A stretch of 64,000 nucleotides of DNA, taken from Flavobacterium sasangense DSM 21067. Its GTDB lineage: Bacteria; Bacteroidota; Bacteroidia; Flavobacteriales; Flavobacteriaceae. The translations under genes and the position numbers were made by a program. The stretch is taken from NCBI RefSeq assembly GCF_000686885.1, contig NZ_KK366032.1:1-64000 (forward strand). The letters run 5' to 3'. How positions within the stretch are numbered: the stretch's first letter is position 1; each line of letters opens with the position of its first letter. Shown one piece after another: positions 34,707 to 44,132 of the stretch. The notes below the pieces were generated by a model. That model saw only the letters and a list, made by a program, of their open reading frames with translations. It made no database searches and was not told the DNA's origin.

Positions 34707-35897
34707 TTATTTTATACTCGGCACTAAAACCATTTCATTTGTATCAGCCTGATAATCTACACCTTCAAATCCAAACCCAAATAAGTTTAAGAAATCTTGT
34801 TTGTATCCAGCTAAATCTCCTAATTCAACTAGAGTTTCTGTTGTAGATTCTCCCCAAAGTTTAGCAATTTTTTCTTGAACATCAGTTCTCATTTCCCAAT
34901 CATCAATACGGATTCTTCCTTTATCGTCTGTTGGAACAGCATTTCCTGTGTACAATCTTTCCGCATACAAACGTTGGATTTGTTCAATACAACCTTCATG
35001 AATACCTTCAGCTTTCATAATTTTGTACAACAATGAAATATATAGTGGAATTACTGGAATTGCTGAACTCGCCTGAGTTACCAATGCTTTGTTTACAGAA
35101 ACATATCCTTTCCCATTAATATCTTTTAACTTCTCTGTAATTTCAAAAGCTGTTGCTTCTAAATGATCTTTTGCTCTTCCAATAGTTCCTTTTCTGTAAA
35201 CCGCTTCAGTTACCTCAGGTCCTATGTAAGAATACGCAATTGTAGTTGCTCCTTCAGCTAAAACTCCTGCTCCTTTTAAAGCATCCATCCACATTGACCA
35301 ATCTTCACCACCCATTACTACTACAGTATTGGCAATATCTTCTTCGTTAGCTGGTTCAATAGAAACACTTGTTACATTTCCTGTATGGAAATCAACGGTT
35401 TTATTGGTAAAAGTACTTCCAATAGGCTTTAAAGTAGAACGATGCAAAACTCCTGTTACCGGATGTTGACGCACTGGAGAAGCTAAACTATAAATGATTA
35501 AATCCACCTGACCTAAATCAGCTTTAATCATATCTATAGTTTGTTGCTTTACTTCATTTGAAAACGCATCACCATTGATACTTTTTGCATACAATCCTGC
35601 TTTTTGCGCTTCCATTTCAAAAGCGGCCGAATTGTACCAACCTGGAGAAGCTGTTTTACCTTCTGAAGGTTCTTTTTCAAAAAACACACCAATAGTTGCA
35701 GCATCAGAACCAAAAGCACTCGTAATTCTTGAAGCCAAACCAAAACCAGTTGAAGCTCCAATTACTAAAACTCTCTTTGGTCCGTTGATTTTTCCTTTCG
35801 ATTTTACATATTCAATTTGATTTTTTACATTTTGTTCACAACCTTTTGGATGAGCTGTCAAACAAATAAATCCTCGCATTCTTGGTTCTATAATCAT
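34707..35897 (-). CDS. fabV: Enoyl-ACP reductase FabV
   Basis: Reduces the trans-2 double bond in the final step of each fatty-acid elongation cycle, using NADH. A 396-residue single-domain member of the short-chain dehydrogenase superfamily, longer than FabI. The nucleotide loop is GASTGFGLA (47-55). The catalytic pair is Tyr234 and Lys243 in VYRKGTIGRAKD, with eight residues between, the FabV-specific spacing. The N-terminus MIIEPRMRGFICLTAHPKGC is typical. FabV is naturally insensitive to triclosan in other species. Its promoter overlaps the end of recN. Confidence 0.95.
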   Translation of the reverse strand: MIIEPRMRGFICLTAHPKGCEQNVKNQIEYVKSKGKINGPKRVLVIGASTGFGLASRITSAFGSDAATIGVFFEKEPSEGKTASPGWYNSAAFEMEAQKAGLYAKSINGDAFSNEVKQQTIDMIKADLGQVDLIIYSLASPVRQHPVTGVLHRSTLKPIGSTFTNKTVDFHTGNVTSVSIEPANEEDIANTVVVMGGEDWSMWMDALKGAGVLAEGATTIAYSYIGPEVTEAVYRKGTIGRAKDHLEATAFEITEKLKDINGKGYVSVNKALVTQASSAIPVIPLYISLLYKIMKAEGIHEGCIEQIQRLYAERLYTGNAVPTDDKGRIRIDDWEMRTDVQEKIAKLWGESTTETLVELGDLAGYKQDFLNLFGFGFEGVDYQADTNEMVLVPSIK

Positions 35898-35943
35898 CTT
35901 ATTCTATTTTTATAATTGGTTTGTTGTCGTTTAAAATGGAAAG

Positions 35944-35974
35944 CAAAAGTACTTTAAAAAATTAATTCAACAAA
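35944..35974 (-). promoter_or_regulatory. Bacteroidetes-type promoter of fabV, overlapping the recN end
   Basis: On the minus strand TTTG (35974-35971), a 19-base spacer and TACTTTTG (35951-35944) match the consensus. The TTTG box lies inside the last codons of recN (which ends at 35962). Confidence 0.65.
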
Positions 35975-37614
35975 GCTTTTGCATGTTGTAAAGCCGAATC
36001 TGTAATTTCTTTTCCTGATAACATTTCGGCTATTTGTTGAATTCTTTCTTCTGAGGTTAACAAATTTAATTCTGAAATTGTGGTTTCTCCTAAATTACGT
36101 TTGGATACTTTATAATGCGAATTTCCTTTAGCGGCAATTTGTGGTAAATGCGTAATGGCAAACACTTGCATGGTAGCACTCATATCTTTCATGATTTCAC
36201 CCATTTTTATTGCAATTTCTCCAGAAACTCCGGTGTCAATCTCATCAAAAATGATGGTTGGTAATTTAGAATAATTAGCTAAAATGGCTTTTATCGCTAA
36301 CATGATGCGCGACATTTCTCCTCCTGAAGCTACTTTCTTCAACAATCCAAAACTGGTTCCTTTATTTGCCGAAAACAGTAAAATCACTTCATCTTTTCCT
36401 TTTGGATAATAGGAATCGGTATGATTGATTTCGATTTGAAAATTGGCTTCTACCATTCCTAATTGTGATAAAATTGCTTTAATCTTTTCAATTAAAATTG
36501 GAGCGGTTTTCTTTCTGTTTTCAAAAATCGATTTAGCAATTTCGTCAACTTTAGCTTGTTTCGAATTTAATTCGGATTGTAATTTATTGATAACGTTATC
36601 TAAATCATCTACACGAATAACTTTAGCATCTAATTCGTTTTGAATTACCAACAATTCGGAAATCGTTTGTACTTGATGTTTCTTCTGTAAATTATAGATG
36701 GTTTGTAGCTTTGTATTTACCAATTCTAATCGCTCAGGATCTGCTAAAATTTTCTCGTTGCTTTGTTCACATTCTGAAACAATATCTTCAATTTCGAGTA
36801 AACTACTTGTCAAACGCTCCAACAATTGTGCATTTTGATTAGAAAAACCAGCTATTTTTTGAAGTGAAAACTTAATTTCTTTCAAATTGATTAAGGCGCC
36901 AACTTGTTCTTCATTGGCAATAGCTAAAATTCGTTCGAAATTTTCTTTTATGAATTCAACATTACTTAATTGCTCTAATTCTTGTTCTAATGTTTGTTGT
37001 TCGCCATCAATTAAATTAGCAGCTAAGAGTTCATTCAATAAAAAAGAATTGTATTCATATTCCTTAACCAATGCTTCTTTTTCCGAAATCAATTGTTTCA
37101 ACTCTTTTTGAGTCGACTTGAAATCAGCTAATGAGTTCTTATATGAATTTACGGATTCGCCATTATTCGCAACCGCATCTAAAATATCTATTTGGTAGTT
37201 TTCTTCGGTAAGTTCTCGGGTTTGATGTTGGGAATGAATATCCAACAACATCGCACCTAATTCTTGCAATTCTTGAAGATTTACTGGACTATCATTTACA
37301 AAAGCACGCGATTTTCCCGAAGGTAAAATTTCTCTTCTAATGATGGTTTTATCTTCATAATCCATGTCATTATCCTCAAAAAAAGATTGAAGATTATAAT
37401 TAGAAATAGCAAATTGTGCTTCTATAATACATTTTTGCTCCTTATCTTTAAGGGATGTTAAATCGGCTCTATTTCCTAAAACCAAACCTAAAGCACCAAG
37501 AAGAATCGATTTTCCAGCACCGGTTTCTCCTGTAATAACAGAAAACTGATTGGAAAAATCAGTTTCAAGCGATTCGATTAACGCATAATTTTTTATGGAA
37601 AGTGAAAGCAACAT
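35962..37614 (-). CDS. recN: DNA repair protein RecN
   Basis: An SMC-like ATPase recruited to double-strand breaks. It has 550 residues: Walker A GETGAGKS (about 29-36) near the N-terminus, a coiled-coil midregion (about 160-370) and, in the last third, ABC-like LSSGEMSR-type signature here seen as VASGGEMSRIMLAIK, with Walker B IIFDEIDTGVSG. Both halves of the ATPase are present. It is the last gene but one of the minus-strand run from bamD, 27 bases after the DUF4835 gene. Confidence 0.96.
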   Translation of the reverse strand: MLLSLSIKNYALIESLETDFSNQFSVITGETGAGKSILLGALGLVLGNRADLTSLKDKEQKCIIEAQFAISNYNLQSFFEDNDMDYEDKTIIRREILPSGKSRAFVNDSPVNLQELQELGAMLLDIHSQHQTRELTEENYQIDILDAVANNGESVNSYKNSLADFKSTQKELKQLISEKEALVKEYEYNSFLLNELLAANLIDGEQQTLEQELEQLSNVEFIKENFERILAIANEEQVGALINLKEIKFSLQKIAGFSNQNAQLLERLTSSLLEIEDIVSECEQSNEKILADPERLELVNTKLQTIYNLQKKHQVQTISELLVIQNELDAKVIRVDDLDNVINKLQSELNSKQAKVDEIAKSIFENRKKTAPILIEKIKAILSQLGMVEANFQIEINHTDSYYPKGKDEVILLFSANKGTSFGLLKKVASGGEMSRIMLAIKAILANYSKLPTIIFDEIDTGVSGEIAIKMGEIMKDMSATMQVFAITHLPQIAAKGNSHYKVSKRNLGETTISELNLLTSEERIQQIAEMLSGKEITDSALQHAKALLN

Positions 37615-37641
37615 AAGTTAAATATTCATTAAGCGATTGAA

Positions 37642-38535
37642 CTATCTTATTTTATTCCACTTTTGAGAATTAAGAGGAGAAATTCTATTTAAAGTTTCTA
37701 GTAATTTAGCATTATTTGTTTGTGGACCGCCTGAGAAAATCGAAACTAATTCGTCACCTTTGGCATCAAAAAAAGTTCTAACTAACAATGAATTTGGTCT
37801 AGTTTTTTGAATTTCTGCCAAAGTTTCTATGGAATTTGCAATATTCTCTTTTCCTTTTTTAACATCGTCACTCATAATGTCCAAACCTTGTCTATGATAC
37901 TCATAAAGTGCTTTTCTAAAAGGGGCAAAAGTCGTAGCTAACATATCGGAAATTAAAAAATAACGATTGTTATTATTTCCTTCAGATTGAGACCATCCTT
38001 TATATCCACTGGATTGGGCAACGTTAACAATGTTTGAAGCTATTTCTAAATATTTTGAACCACCATTTAAAGCAAAAGAATCCATATCCATTCCAATAAT
38101 CATATTAGAATAAAAAGCCAATACAGAAACTAAGTTAGAATTAAAAGAGTTTTGATCGTAAACCATTGTTTCAAATTCGATAAATCGAAAAGTGAAATTT
38201 TTATCGTTTATATTTAATATTGGAGTTACTAAAGTAGAGTTAAGAACAGGTCTTGAAGATTGTACTTGTAATGTTGCTTCAAAAACATTTGAACCGTAAG
38301 ATGTTACATTGATAAAAAAATTACATTCAATTTTTTCTACATCAGTATACTCTTTGTTAGTCCATTTTGTAGTATTTAAAAAATCTTTAATTTGCGTTTC
38401 AAGATTTTTAAAAAGCTGTGGATTTCCATTAGCTACCTGTTGGTAGTTAACAGATACCGTTGCATTAAGTTCTTGTGAAAACACATTACCTAATGAAAGT
38501 AAGGAAACAAATACTACCAATATTTTACGCATCAT
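37642..38535 (-). CDS. DUF4835-family secreted protein
   Basis: A 297-residue protein with a signal peptide (1-21, ending NVFSQ). It resembles DUF4835 proteins, which in Bacteroidetes sit beside coaBC and recN; no function is known to me. The middle has YSNMIIGMDMDSFALNGGSKYLE and RNFRKALYEYHRQGLD-like helices (FRKALYEYHRQGLD), and the C-terminus carries RPNSLLVRTFFDAKGDELVSIF. The start overlaps the coaBC stop by 11 bases, so translation is probably coupled. Either of the two adjacent Met codons could be the start. Confidence 0.8.
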   Translation of the reverse strand: MMRKILVVFVSLLSLGNVFSQELNATVSVNYQQVANGNPQLFKNLETQIKDFLNTTKWTNKEYTDVEKIECNFFINVTSYGSNVFEATLQVQSSRPVLNSTLVTPILNINDKNFTFRFIEFETMVYDQNSFNSNLVSVLAFYSNMIIGMDMDSFALNGGSKYLEIASNIVNVAQSSGYKGWSQSEGNNNNRYFLISDMLATTFAPFRKALYEYHRQGLDIMSDDVKKGKENIANSIETLAEIQKTRPNSLLVRTFFDAKGDELVSIFSGGPQTNNAKLLETLNRISPLNSQKWNKIR

Positions 38536-39736
38536 AAAATTGAATTACTTTATTAATGATATCTTGAGCTACTTCTTCTTTTGATTTTAATTCTTTTGGT
38601 TCGATTGCAAATTCTTTGGATATAAAAGTTACTTTATTAGTAGCTTTTCCAAAACCAGCACCTTCATCATTTAAAGAATTTAAAACAATCAAATCTAAGT
38701 TTTTTTTCTGGATTTTTTGCTTTGCATGTTCAATTTCATTTTCAGTTTCCAATGCAAATCCAATTAAGAATTGATTTTTCTTTTGTTCGCCAAGTGAAGC
38801 CAAAATATCTTTGGTTTTTTCTAATTCTATAGAGAACGTTGCATCGTTCTTTTTTATTTTCTGGTTAGCTACATTTTTTGGACGATAATCTGCAACAGCT
38901 GCTGCAGCAATAGCGACATCAACACTATTATAAAATTCGTGACAAGCATCATACATATCTTGAGCCGATGTTACTCGAATCAATTTAATAGCTGAATTTT
39001 GTACATTCAGATGTGTTGGGCCAGTTACTAGAATTACTTCTGCTCCTTTATTTACAGCTTCATTTGCAATATCAAATCCCATTTTACCCGAAGAATGATT
39101 TCCAATAAAACGCACAGGGTCAATAGCTTCATAAGTTGGGCCAGCGGTAATTAAAATTTTCTTTCCTTTAAGTGGTAATTTTTCTAGTAAATCATGTTCC
39201 AAAAACGAAACAATATTTTCAGGCTCGGCCATTCTTCCTTCACCAGACAAACCACTTGCTAATTCACCACTTTCAGCAGGAATTATAATATTTCCAAATG
39301 ATTTTAACTTGTGAAAACTATCCAAAGTAGACGGATGTTTGTACATATCCAAATCCATTGCTGGTGCAAAGTAAACTGGACATTTAGCAGAAAGATAAGT
39401 TGCAATTAATAAATTATCGCAATTGCCATTTGCCATTTTAGAAAGGGTGTTTGCTGTAGCTGGAGCAACAATCATTAAATCAGCCCATAATCCTAATTCT
39501 ACGTGATTATTCCATTCTCCATTTCCTTCTTCTTCGTTGTAAAAAGTTGAATAAACCGGATTTTTAGAAAGGGTTGCCAAAGTAAGTGGCGTAACAAAAT
39601 GCAAAGAAGCAGGCGACATTACTACTTGTACTTGTGCGCCTGCTTTTATGAATAGTCTAACCAAGTTGGCTGTTTTGTAAGCAGCTATACCACCAGATAC
39701 ACCTAGCAAGATTTTTTTACCGCTTAAAACAGACAT
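38525..39736 (-). CDS. coaBC: Bifunctional phosphopantothenoylcysteine decarboxylase / phosphopantothenate-cysteine ligase
   Basis: Two steps of coenzyme A synthesis in one protein of 403 residues. The N-terminal flavoprotein decarboxylase (about 1-185) has GVSGGIAAYK, HVELGLWAD (catalytic His) and PAMDLDMYKHPS. The C-terminal ligase (about 190-400) has ITAGPTYEAIDPVRFIGNHSSGKMG and AAAVADYRPKN, then KLKKT-like segment (here LEKTKDILA). Full length with both domains. It lies between rpoZ (6 bases away) and the DUF4835 gene, a conserved order in this group. Confidence 0.95.
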   Translation of the reverse strand: MSVLSGKKILLGVSGGIAAYKTANLVRLFIKAGAQVQVVMSPASLHFVTPLTLATLSKNPVYSTFYNEEEGNGEWNNHVELGLWADLMIVAPATANTLSKMANGNCDNLLIATYLSAKCPVYFAPAMDLDMYKHPSTLDSFHKLKSFGNIIIPAESGELASGLSGEGRMAEPENIVSFLEHDLLEKLPLKGKKILITAGPTYEAIDPVRFIGNHSSGKMGFDIANEAVNKGAEVILVTGPTHLNVQNSAIKLIRVTSAQDMYDACHEFYNSVDVAIAAAAVADYRPKNVANQKIKKNDATFSIELEKTKDILASLGEQKKNQFLIGFALETENEIEHAKQKIQKKNLDLIVLNSLNDEGAGFGKATNKVTFISKEFAIEPKELKSKEEVAQDIINKVIQFYDA

Positions 39737-39742
39737 ATTGAT

Positions 39743-40057
39743 TTATTTAGCTTCTCTGTAATAGATTTTACCTTCTTCCCACTCTTGTACTGCTAAAGCA
39801 TGTGGCTTAGGTAATTTTTCATAGAATTTTGAAACTTCAATTTGCTCTTTGTTTTCAAAAACTTCCTCTAAACTATCGTTGTATGTAGCAAACTCTTCTA
39901 ATTTTTCAATCAATTCTTTTTTAATTTCAGTATTGATTTGATTAGCACGTTTTGCCATGATAGTAATCGCTTCATAAATGTTTCCGGTAGGCTCTTCTAA
40001 TTTACTTTTATTGTAAGTAATAGTGTTTACTGGAGCATTTGTTTTCTTTAAATCCAT
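39743..40057 (-). CDS. rpoZ: RNA polymerase omega subunit
   Basis: A 104-residue protein that helps assemble RNA polymerase. It has EEPTGNIYEAITIMAKRANQI (about 21-41), the Rpb6/omega helix with the conserved AKRA pattern, then an acidic tail. The Bacteroidetes omega is diverged from E. coli, so assignment rests on this motif plus its position: 9 bases after bamD and 6 before coaBC, the usual neighbourhood. Confidence 0.85.
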   Translation of the reverse strand: MDLKKTNAPVNTITYNKSKLEEPTGNIYEAITIMAKRANQINTEIKKELIEKLEEFATYNDSLEEVFENKEQIEVSKFYEKLPKPHALAVQEWEEGKIYYREAK

Positions 40058-40066
40058 GATTTACTT

Positions 40067-40873
40067 TTATTTAGAAAATTGTTTTAATTCTTGTTCAATA
40101 TCGGCCAATATTTTATCAGCTTCTTCTTTAAATTTTGTATTAGGCTTGAATTTAATCAAACTATTGTATAATGATTTAGCGGCATTGTAACGTTCCGCTT
40201 TTTTTAAATCGGTACTATTTTTTGCAAAACGATATGCAGTATCAAATCTCAAAAACATAGCTTCTTCCTTGTAAGGTGTACCTGGATAGTCTGCAATGAA
40301 ATTTTCCAAGCTCTTTAGAGCGGCATTATACTCTAATCGATAATCTGCAATCTTATGATATTGCTTCGCTATTTCAAACGCTTTCTTTTCTTGTTTTTCT
40401 CTTAAATCTTTAACATATCCATTTGCCGTAGCGATGTACTGAGATTCTGGATAATTATCTATGAATCTTTGCATCTTATCTAATGCCTTTTCAGTATCCG
40501 ACTGATCCAAACTATACGCTGGCGACAATTTATAAAAACACTCAGCCGCTAAAAAACTTGCTTCTTCTCTTTTATCACTTTTAGGATATGAAACAACATA
40601 ATTTTCAAATTGATATCCAGCTAAATAATATTGTTTAGTATTATATAAAGCTTTTGAATAATTATAAAAAAAAGCTTCTGATGTTGGTTTCCCTTTATAT
40701 GCTGGCGCTACTTGCTCATATAAACGAAGTGATTTTTCATATTTACCCCTTTCATACATTCTATTAGCAACAGCTGCTTTCAAATCAACATCATCTGATT
40801 TTAAAGCCTTTTGATAAGGACTACATGACACCAACAAAATGGTAAGAATAAGGAAACTAAAAAATTTATTCAT
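40067..40873 (-). CDS. bamD: Outer-membrane assembly lipoprotein BamD
   Basis: A 268-residue lipoprotein of the complex that folds beta-barrel proteins into the outer membrane. The signal ends at lipobox LVSC (Cys17). The remainder is five TPR-like repeats, for example YEQVAPAYKGKPTSEAFFYNYSKA-type (RLYEQVAPAYKGKP) and YVVSYPKSDKREEASFLAAEC, the pattern found in BamD and YfiO. Length is normal. It is the first gene of the bamD-rpoZ-coaBC-DUF4835-recN run and has a possible -7 box 59-66 bases upstream. Confidence 0.88.
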   Translation of the reverse strand: MNKFFSFLILTILLVSCSPYQKALKSDDVDLKAAVANRMYERGKYEKSLRLYEQVAPAYKGKPTSEAFFYNYSKALYNTKQYYLAGYQFENYVVSYPKSDKREEASFLAAECFYKLSPAYSLDQSDTEKALDKMQRFIDNYPESQYIATANGYVKDLREKQEKKAFEIAKQYHKIADYRLEYNAALKSLENFIADYPGTPYKEEAMFLRFDTAYRFAKNSTDLKKAERYNAAKSLYNSLIKFKPNTKFKEEADKILADIEQELKQFSK

Positions 40874-40931
40874 TTGGCTTTATATTTTTTCTTTATAAAC
40901 ATCAATAAGATGTCACCTAAAAAAGCAACTG

Positions 40932-40939
40932 CAAATTTA
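40932..40939 (-). promoter_or_regulatory. Candidate -7 box of the bamD operon
   Basis: Minus-strand TAAATTTG (40939-40932) fits TAnnTTTG; the messenger would carry a leader of about 50 bases. No TTG box is seen at the right distance. Confidence 0.4.
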
Positions 40940-40971
40940 GGCATTATTTAATTACTATAAAAATCTTTTTT

Positions 40972-41850
40972 TTAACTTAATTTTCTTGTAAAATTATGCA
41001 ATCTTGTAGCTAAATCTTCATTTACATTTACAAGTGGCAATCGTACTGTATTTTCCGATAATCCTAATGCTTTAAAGACTTCTTTAATTCCTCCAGGATT
41101 TCCTTGTTCGAAAATCATATCGATACTATCAGCTAAAAGATAGTGCAATTTATAAGCTTCATCTACTTTTCTTTGTAGACCTAAACGTACCATTTCAGAG
41201 AATTCCTTTGGAAAACCTTCACCAATTACCGAAATTACTCCCGCTCCACCTGCTAAAACCATCGGTAATGTAATCATGTCGTCTCCAGAAATTACTAAAA
41301 ATCCTTCTGGTTTTGTTTGGATTAATTTCATTGCTTGAACGATATCTCCAGCCGCTTCTTTAATTCCGATTACATTTTTGAAATCATTTGCAATTCGGAT
41401 AACAGTAGATGGCAACATGTTACTTGCTGTTCTTCCTGGAACATTGTACAAAATAACAGGAATTGGAGACGCTTCAGCAACTGCTTTAAAATGTTGGTAA
41501 ATACCTTCTTGCGTTGGTTTGTTGTAATATGGTGAAACTGATAAAATTGCTGAGAAATGAGAAAAATCGCTAGTTTTCAATTCTTCAACAACTTTATGAG
41601 TGTTATTTCCTCCAACTCCTAAAACCAAAGGCAATCTTCCTGCATTAGCTTTAATAATAGTATCGATAACTAATTCTTTTTCGTCTTGTGATAACGTTGC
41701 CGATTCTGCTGTAGTTCCTAAAACCACTAAATACTCTACTCCTCCTTCAATTACATAATTTACTATTCGCGTTAAAGCCTCTACATCAACCGAAAAATCT
41801 TTTTTAAATGGCGTAACTAAAGCAACACCTGTACCAATAAATGATTGCAT
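40972..41850 (-). CDS. dapA: 4-hydroxy-tetrahydrodipicolinate synthase
   Basis: First enzyme of the lysine/diaminopimelate branch, joining pyruvate with aspartate semialdehyde. A 292-residue barrel with the Schiff-base Lys164 in GIKEAAGD, Tyr135 in YNVPGR, and the GTTAES turn (45-50), matching E. coli DapA (Lys161, Tyr133, Thr44). It is followed after three bases by the start of the upstream minus-strand gene. The diaminopimelate decarboxylase lysA lies at 56.5 kb, on the other strand. Confidence 0.95.
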   Translation of the reverse strand: MQSFIGTGVALVTPFKKDFSVDVEALTRIVNYVIEGGVEYLVVLGTTAESATLSQDEKELVIDTIIKANAGRLPLVLGVGGNNTHKVVEELKTSDFSHFSAILSVSPYYNKPTQEGIYQHFKAVAEASPIPVILYNVPGRTASNMLPSTVIRIANDFKNVIGIKEAAGDIVQAMKLIQTKPEGFLVISGDDMITLPMVLAGGAGVISVIGEGFPKEFSEMVRLGLQRKVDEAYKLHYLLADSIDMIFEQGNPGGIKEVFKALGLSENTVRLPLVNVNEDLATRLHNFTRKLS

Positions 41851-41853
41851 TTT

Positions 41854-42372
41854 TTATATTTTATTTAAAATTTTCAAATACTTAAACAATTCTAAAACAA
41901 ACTCATTAAAATCTTCAACGAGTGTTTTTATGATAAAATGATTGACTCTTTTGTCAACCGTATCAAATCCAACTTTAAATTTGGCTTTTGATTTTGTTGA
42001 AAGCAATAAAAGAGCACTTTTATTAACATCGTAATAATTGATTAACAAATCAAAAGGAGTTTCGATAAAATCGTTTACTTCTTTTTTATTGATTTCTCCT
42101 GAAATCGAAATGTTTTTTAACGACAAAAAGGGTTCGTTTATTACTTCTTTCTTTTTAATTTTATCTTTATAAACTAAGATAGAAATATTACTTTCTTGAA
42201 TTCCCTGAGAAACAATTCGCTCCACTAATTGACTAGTTTCATTGAAATATGTTTCGTCTACTAAAACTCCAACCGTCAACACTTTATCGTTTGAACCAGA
42301 CGAATTTTGAGTTGCTAATCGTTTAGTAACATTTTTTTTAAGAAAAAAGTTCTTTATAATATTATAAAACAT
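41854..42372 (-). CDS. Unknown protein beside dapA (possibly DUF6913)
   Basis: A 172-residue soluble protein. An N-terminal basic patch is followed by VLTVGVLVDETYFNETSQLVERIVSQGI, which looks like a strand-helix start of an alpha/beta fold. Later DLLINYYDVNKSALLLLSTKSKAKFKVGFD (DLLINYYDVNKSALLLL) has the feel of a Rossmann-like or glycosyltransferase-like sheet. I recall similar proteins being listed as DUF6913 in flavobacteria, not verified. It is probably cotranscribed with dapA, three bases downstream. Confidence 0.55.
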   Translation of the reverse strand: MFYNIIKNFFLKKNVTKRLATQNSSGSNDKVLTVGVLVDETYFNETSQLVERIVSQGIQESNISILVYKDKIKKKEVINEPFLSLKNISISGEINKKEVNDFIETPFDLLINYYDVNKSALLLLSTKSKAKFKVGFDTVDKRVNHFIIKTLVEDFNEFVLELFKYLKILNKI

Positions 42373-42417
42373 AGTATTTTTACCTATTCGACAAAATTAA
42401 AAATTTAAGCTTTTGTT

Positions 42418-43206
42418 ATGCTTGTAAATGTAAAAAAGAATACGATATCTTTTGGATTTTTTGTTATATTATTAACATTTAATCTCTTTATATCTTGTAA
42501 ATCAACTTCTTCCTATCAAACTACTAAAATTGAAGGAAAAAAAATAGGCGTTACCAATGAAAAAGGTGAAAACGAAGCTATTGTAACTTACGTAAAACCT
42601 TACAGTGATAATATCAATAAAGATTTAAATAGCGTATTAGCTTACTGTCCAGAAACACAAGACAAAAGCAAGGGAACGTGGCAATCGAATATCGGGAATT
42701 TATTAGCAGAAATCACTTTTGAACTTGGAAATCCGGTTTTTCAAAAAAGAGAAAACAAAACGATTGATATTTGTTTGCTAAATCACGGCGGTATCAGAGC
42801 TGTAATTCCAAAAGGTGATGTAACTACAAGAACTGCTTTTGAAGTGATGCCTTTTGAAAATAGTTTGTTCATTGTGGGATTAACTGGAAAAGAAATTAAA
42901 ACGTTAGCCGAATATATCATAAAAGAAAAGAAGCCTCATCCTTTGTACGGAATGAAAATTTATATTGATAAGTCAACTTCAGTAATAAATAAGATTGAAA
43001 TTAACAATCAACCTTTAGATGAAAATCGAATTTATTATGTGGGAACTTCCGATTATTTAGCCAATGGAGGCGATAATATGACGTTTTTTAAAGAAAGTAA
43101 AATCAAATTTGACATGGAATATAAGCTTAGAAATATGATGATTGATTATTTTAAGAAAGTAGATACAATTCCAAACCTAACCACCGAAAAAATAATTTTA
43201 GAATAA
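42418..43206 (+). CDS. 5'-nucleotidase C-terminal-domain lipoprotein
   Basis: A 262-residue lipoprotein (lipobox FISC, Cys27) that consists only of the C-terminal substrate-binding domain of UshA-type 5'-nucleotidases. Visible motifs are SNIGNLLAEITFE, LNHGGIRAVIPKGDVT, FEVMPFENSLFIVGLTGKEI and TSDYLANGGDNMTFF. The metallophosphatase domain is encoded by the next gene, 11 bases downstream, so the two polypeptides probably work as one enzyme. This order (C-terminal domain first) is swapped relative to a fused UshA. Confidence 0.88.
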   Translation: MLVNVKKNTISFGFFVILLTFNLFISCKSTSSYQTTKIEGKKIGVTNEKGENEAIVTYVKPYSDNINKDLNSVLAYCPETQDKSKGTWQSNIGNLLAEITFELGNPVFQKRENKTIDICLLNHGGIRAVIPKGDVTTRTAFEVMPFENSLFIVGLTGKEIKTLAEYIIKEKKPHPLYGMKIYIDKSTSVINKIEINNQPLDENRIYYVGTSDYLANGGDNMTFFKESKIKFDMEYKLRNMMIDYFKKVDTIPNLTTEKIILE

Positions 43207-43217
43207 TACTTAAAGCA

Positions 43218-44132
43218 ATGAAGAGAAGAGATTTCATCCAAAAAACAGCTGCGAGTTCGGTTTTACTTGGCTTATCAGGAGTGAGTTTAAGTAGTTTTTC
43301 TACTATTGATACCAAAAAGATTACTATTTTACATACGAATGACACGCACAGTCATATCGATCCATTTCCTGCCGATCATCCAAAAAACCCAAATATGGGT
43401 GGTGCTGCCAGAAGAGCTGCTATCATAGAAAGCATCCGAAAAGAAGAAAAAAACGTGCTTTTGTTAGATGCTGGCGATATTTTTCAAGGAACTCCATACT
43501 TCAATTATTATGGTGGCGAATTGGAATTCAAACTAATGAGTATGATGCAATACGATGTGGCCACAATGGGAAATCACGATTTTGACAACGGAATTGATGG
43601 TTTTTATGCGCAATTACCAAATGCAAAATTTGATTTTGTATCAGCTAATTATGATTTTAAAAACACGGTTTTAAATGATATCGTAAAACCTTATAAAATC
43701 ATTATAAAAGATGGAATTAAGATTGGAATTTTCGGATTAGGCGTTCAATTAGATGGACTTGTGGATAAAAAACTTTACAAAGAAACGGTTTACAACAATC
43801 CAATTGAAGTAGCACAAGACATGACGCGAATTCTAAAAGAAGAAAAAAAATGTGATTTGGTGATTTGTTTGTCGCATTTAGGATTCAAATACAAAGACGA
43901 ACCTGAAAAACCAAGTGATATTGTTTTAGCGCAAAAAACTAAAAATATCGATTTGATTATTGGTGGTCACACGCATACTTTCTTAGACAAACCTGTGATT
44001 GAAAAAAATAGTGAAGGAAAAGAAGTTTTAATTAATCAAGTAGGCTGTTTTGGAGTGAATTTGGGTAGAATTGATTTCTATTTAACCAACGACAAATTGC
44101 ATCACGATCAAACAAAGAATATTATTGTTTAG
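43218..44132 (+). CDS. Metallophosphatase domain of split 5'-nucleotidase, Tat-exported
   Basis: A 304-residue calcineurin-like phosphoesterase. Residues 1-27 begin MKRRDFIQK, the twin-arginine export motif. Metal-binding motifs follow in order: ILHTNDTHSHIDPFP (about 34-48), LLDAGDIFQGTPYF, MGNHDFDNG, CLSHLG and GGHTHTF. These match the N-terminal domain of UshA-type nucleotidases; the C-terminal domain is absent here and encoded just upstream. The product is probably periplasmic and pairs with that lipoprotein. Confidence 0.9.
   Translation: MKRRDFIQKTAASSVLLGLSGVSLSSFSTIDTKKITILHTNDTHSHIDPFPADHPKNPNMGGAARRAAIIESIRKEEKNVLLLDAGDIFQGTPYFNYYGGELEFKLMSMMQYDVATMGNHDFDNGIDGFYAQLPNAKFDFVSANYDFKNTVLNDIVKPYKIIIKDGIKIGIFGLGVQLDGLVDKKLYKETVYNNPIEVAQDMTRILKEEKKCDLVICLSHLGFKYKDEPEKPSDIVLAQKTKNIDLIIGGHTHTFLDKPVIEKNSEGKEVLINQVGCFGVNLGRIDFYLTNDKLHHDQTKNIIV

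Noticed and set aside
42418..44132. Frameshift or broken ushA
   Set aside because: Each part has its own export signal and start codon and lies in good order for two genes, so it is a true split and not a decayed fused gene.
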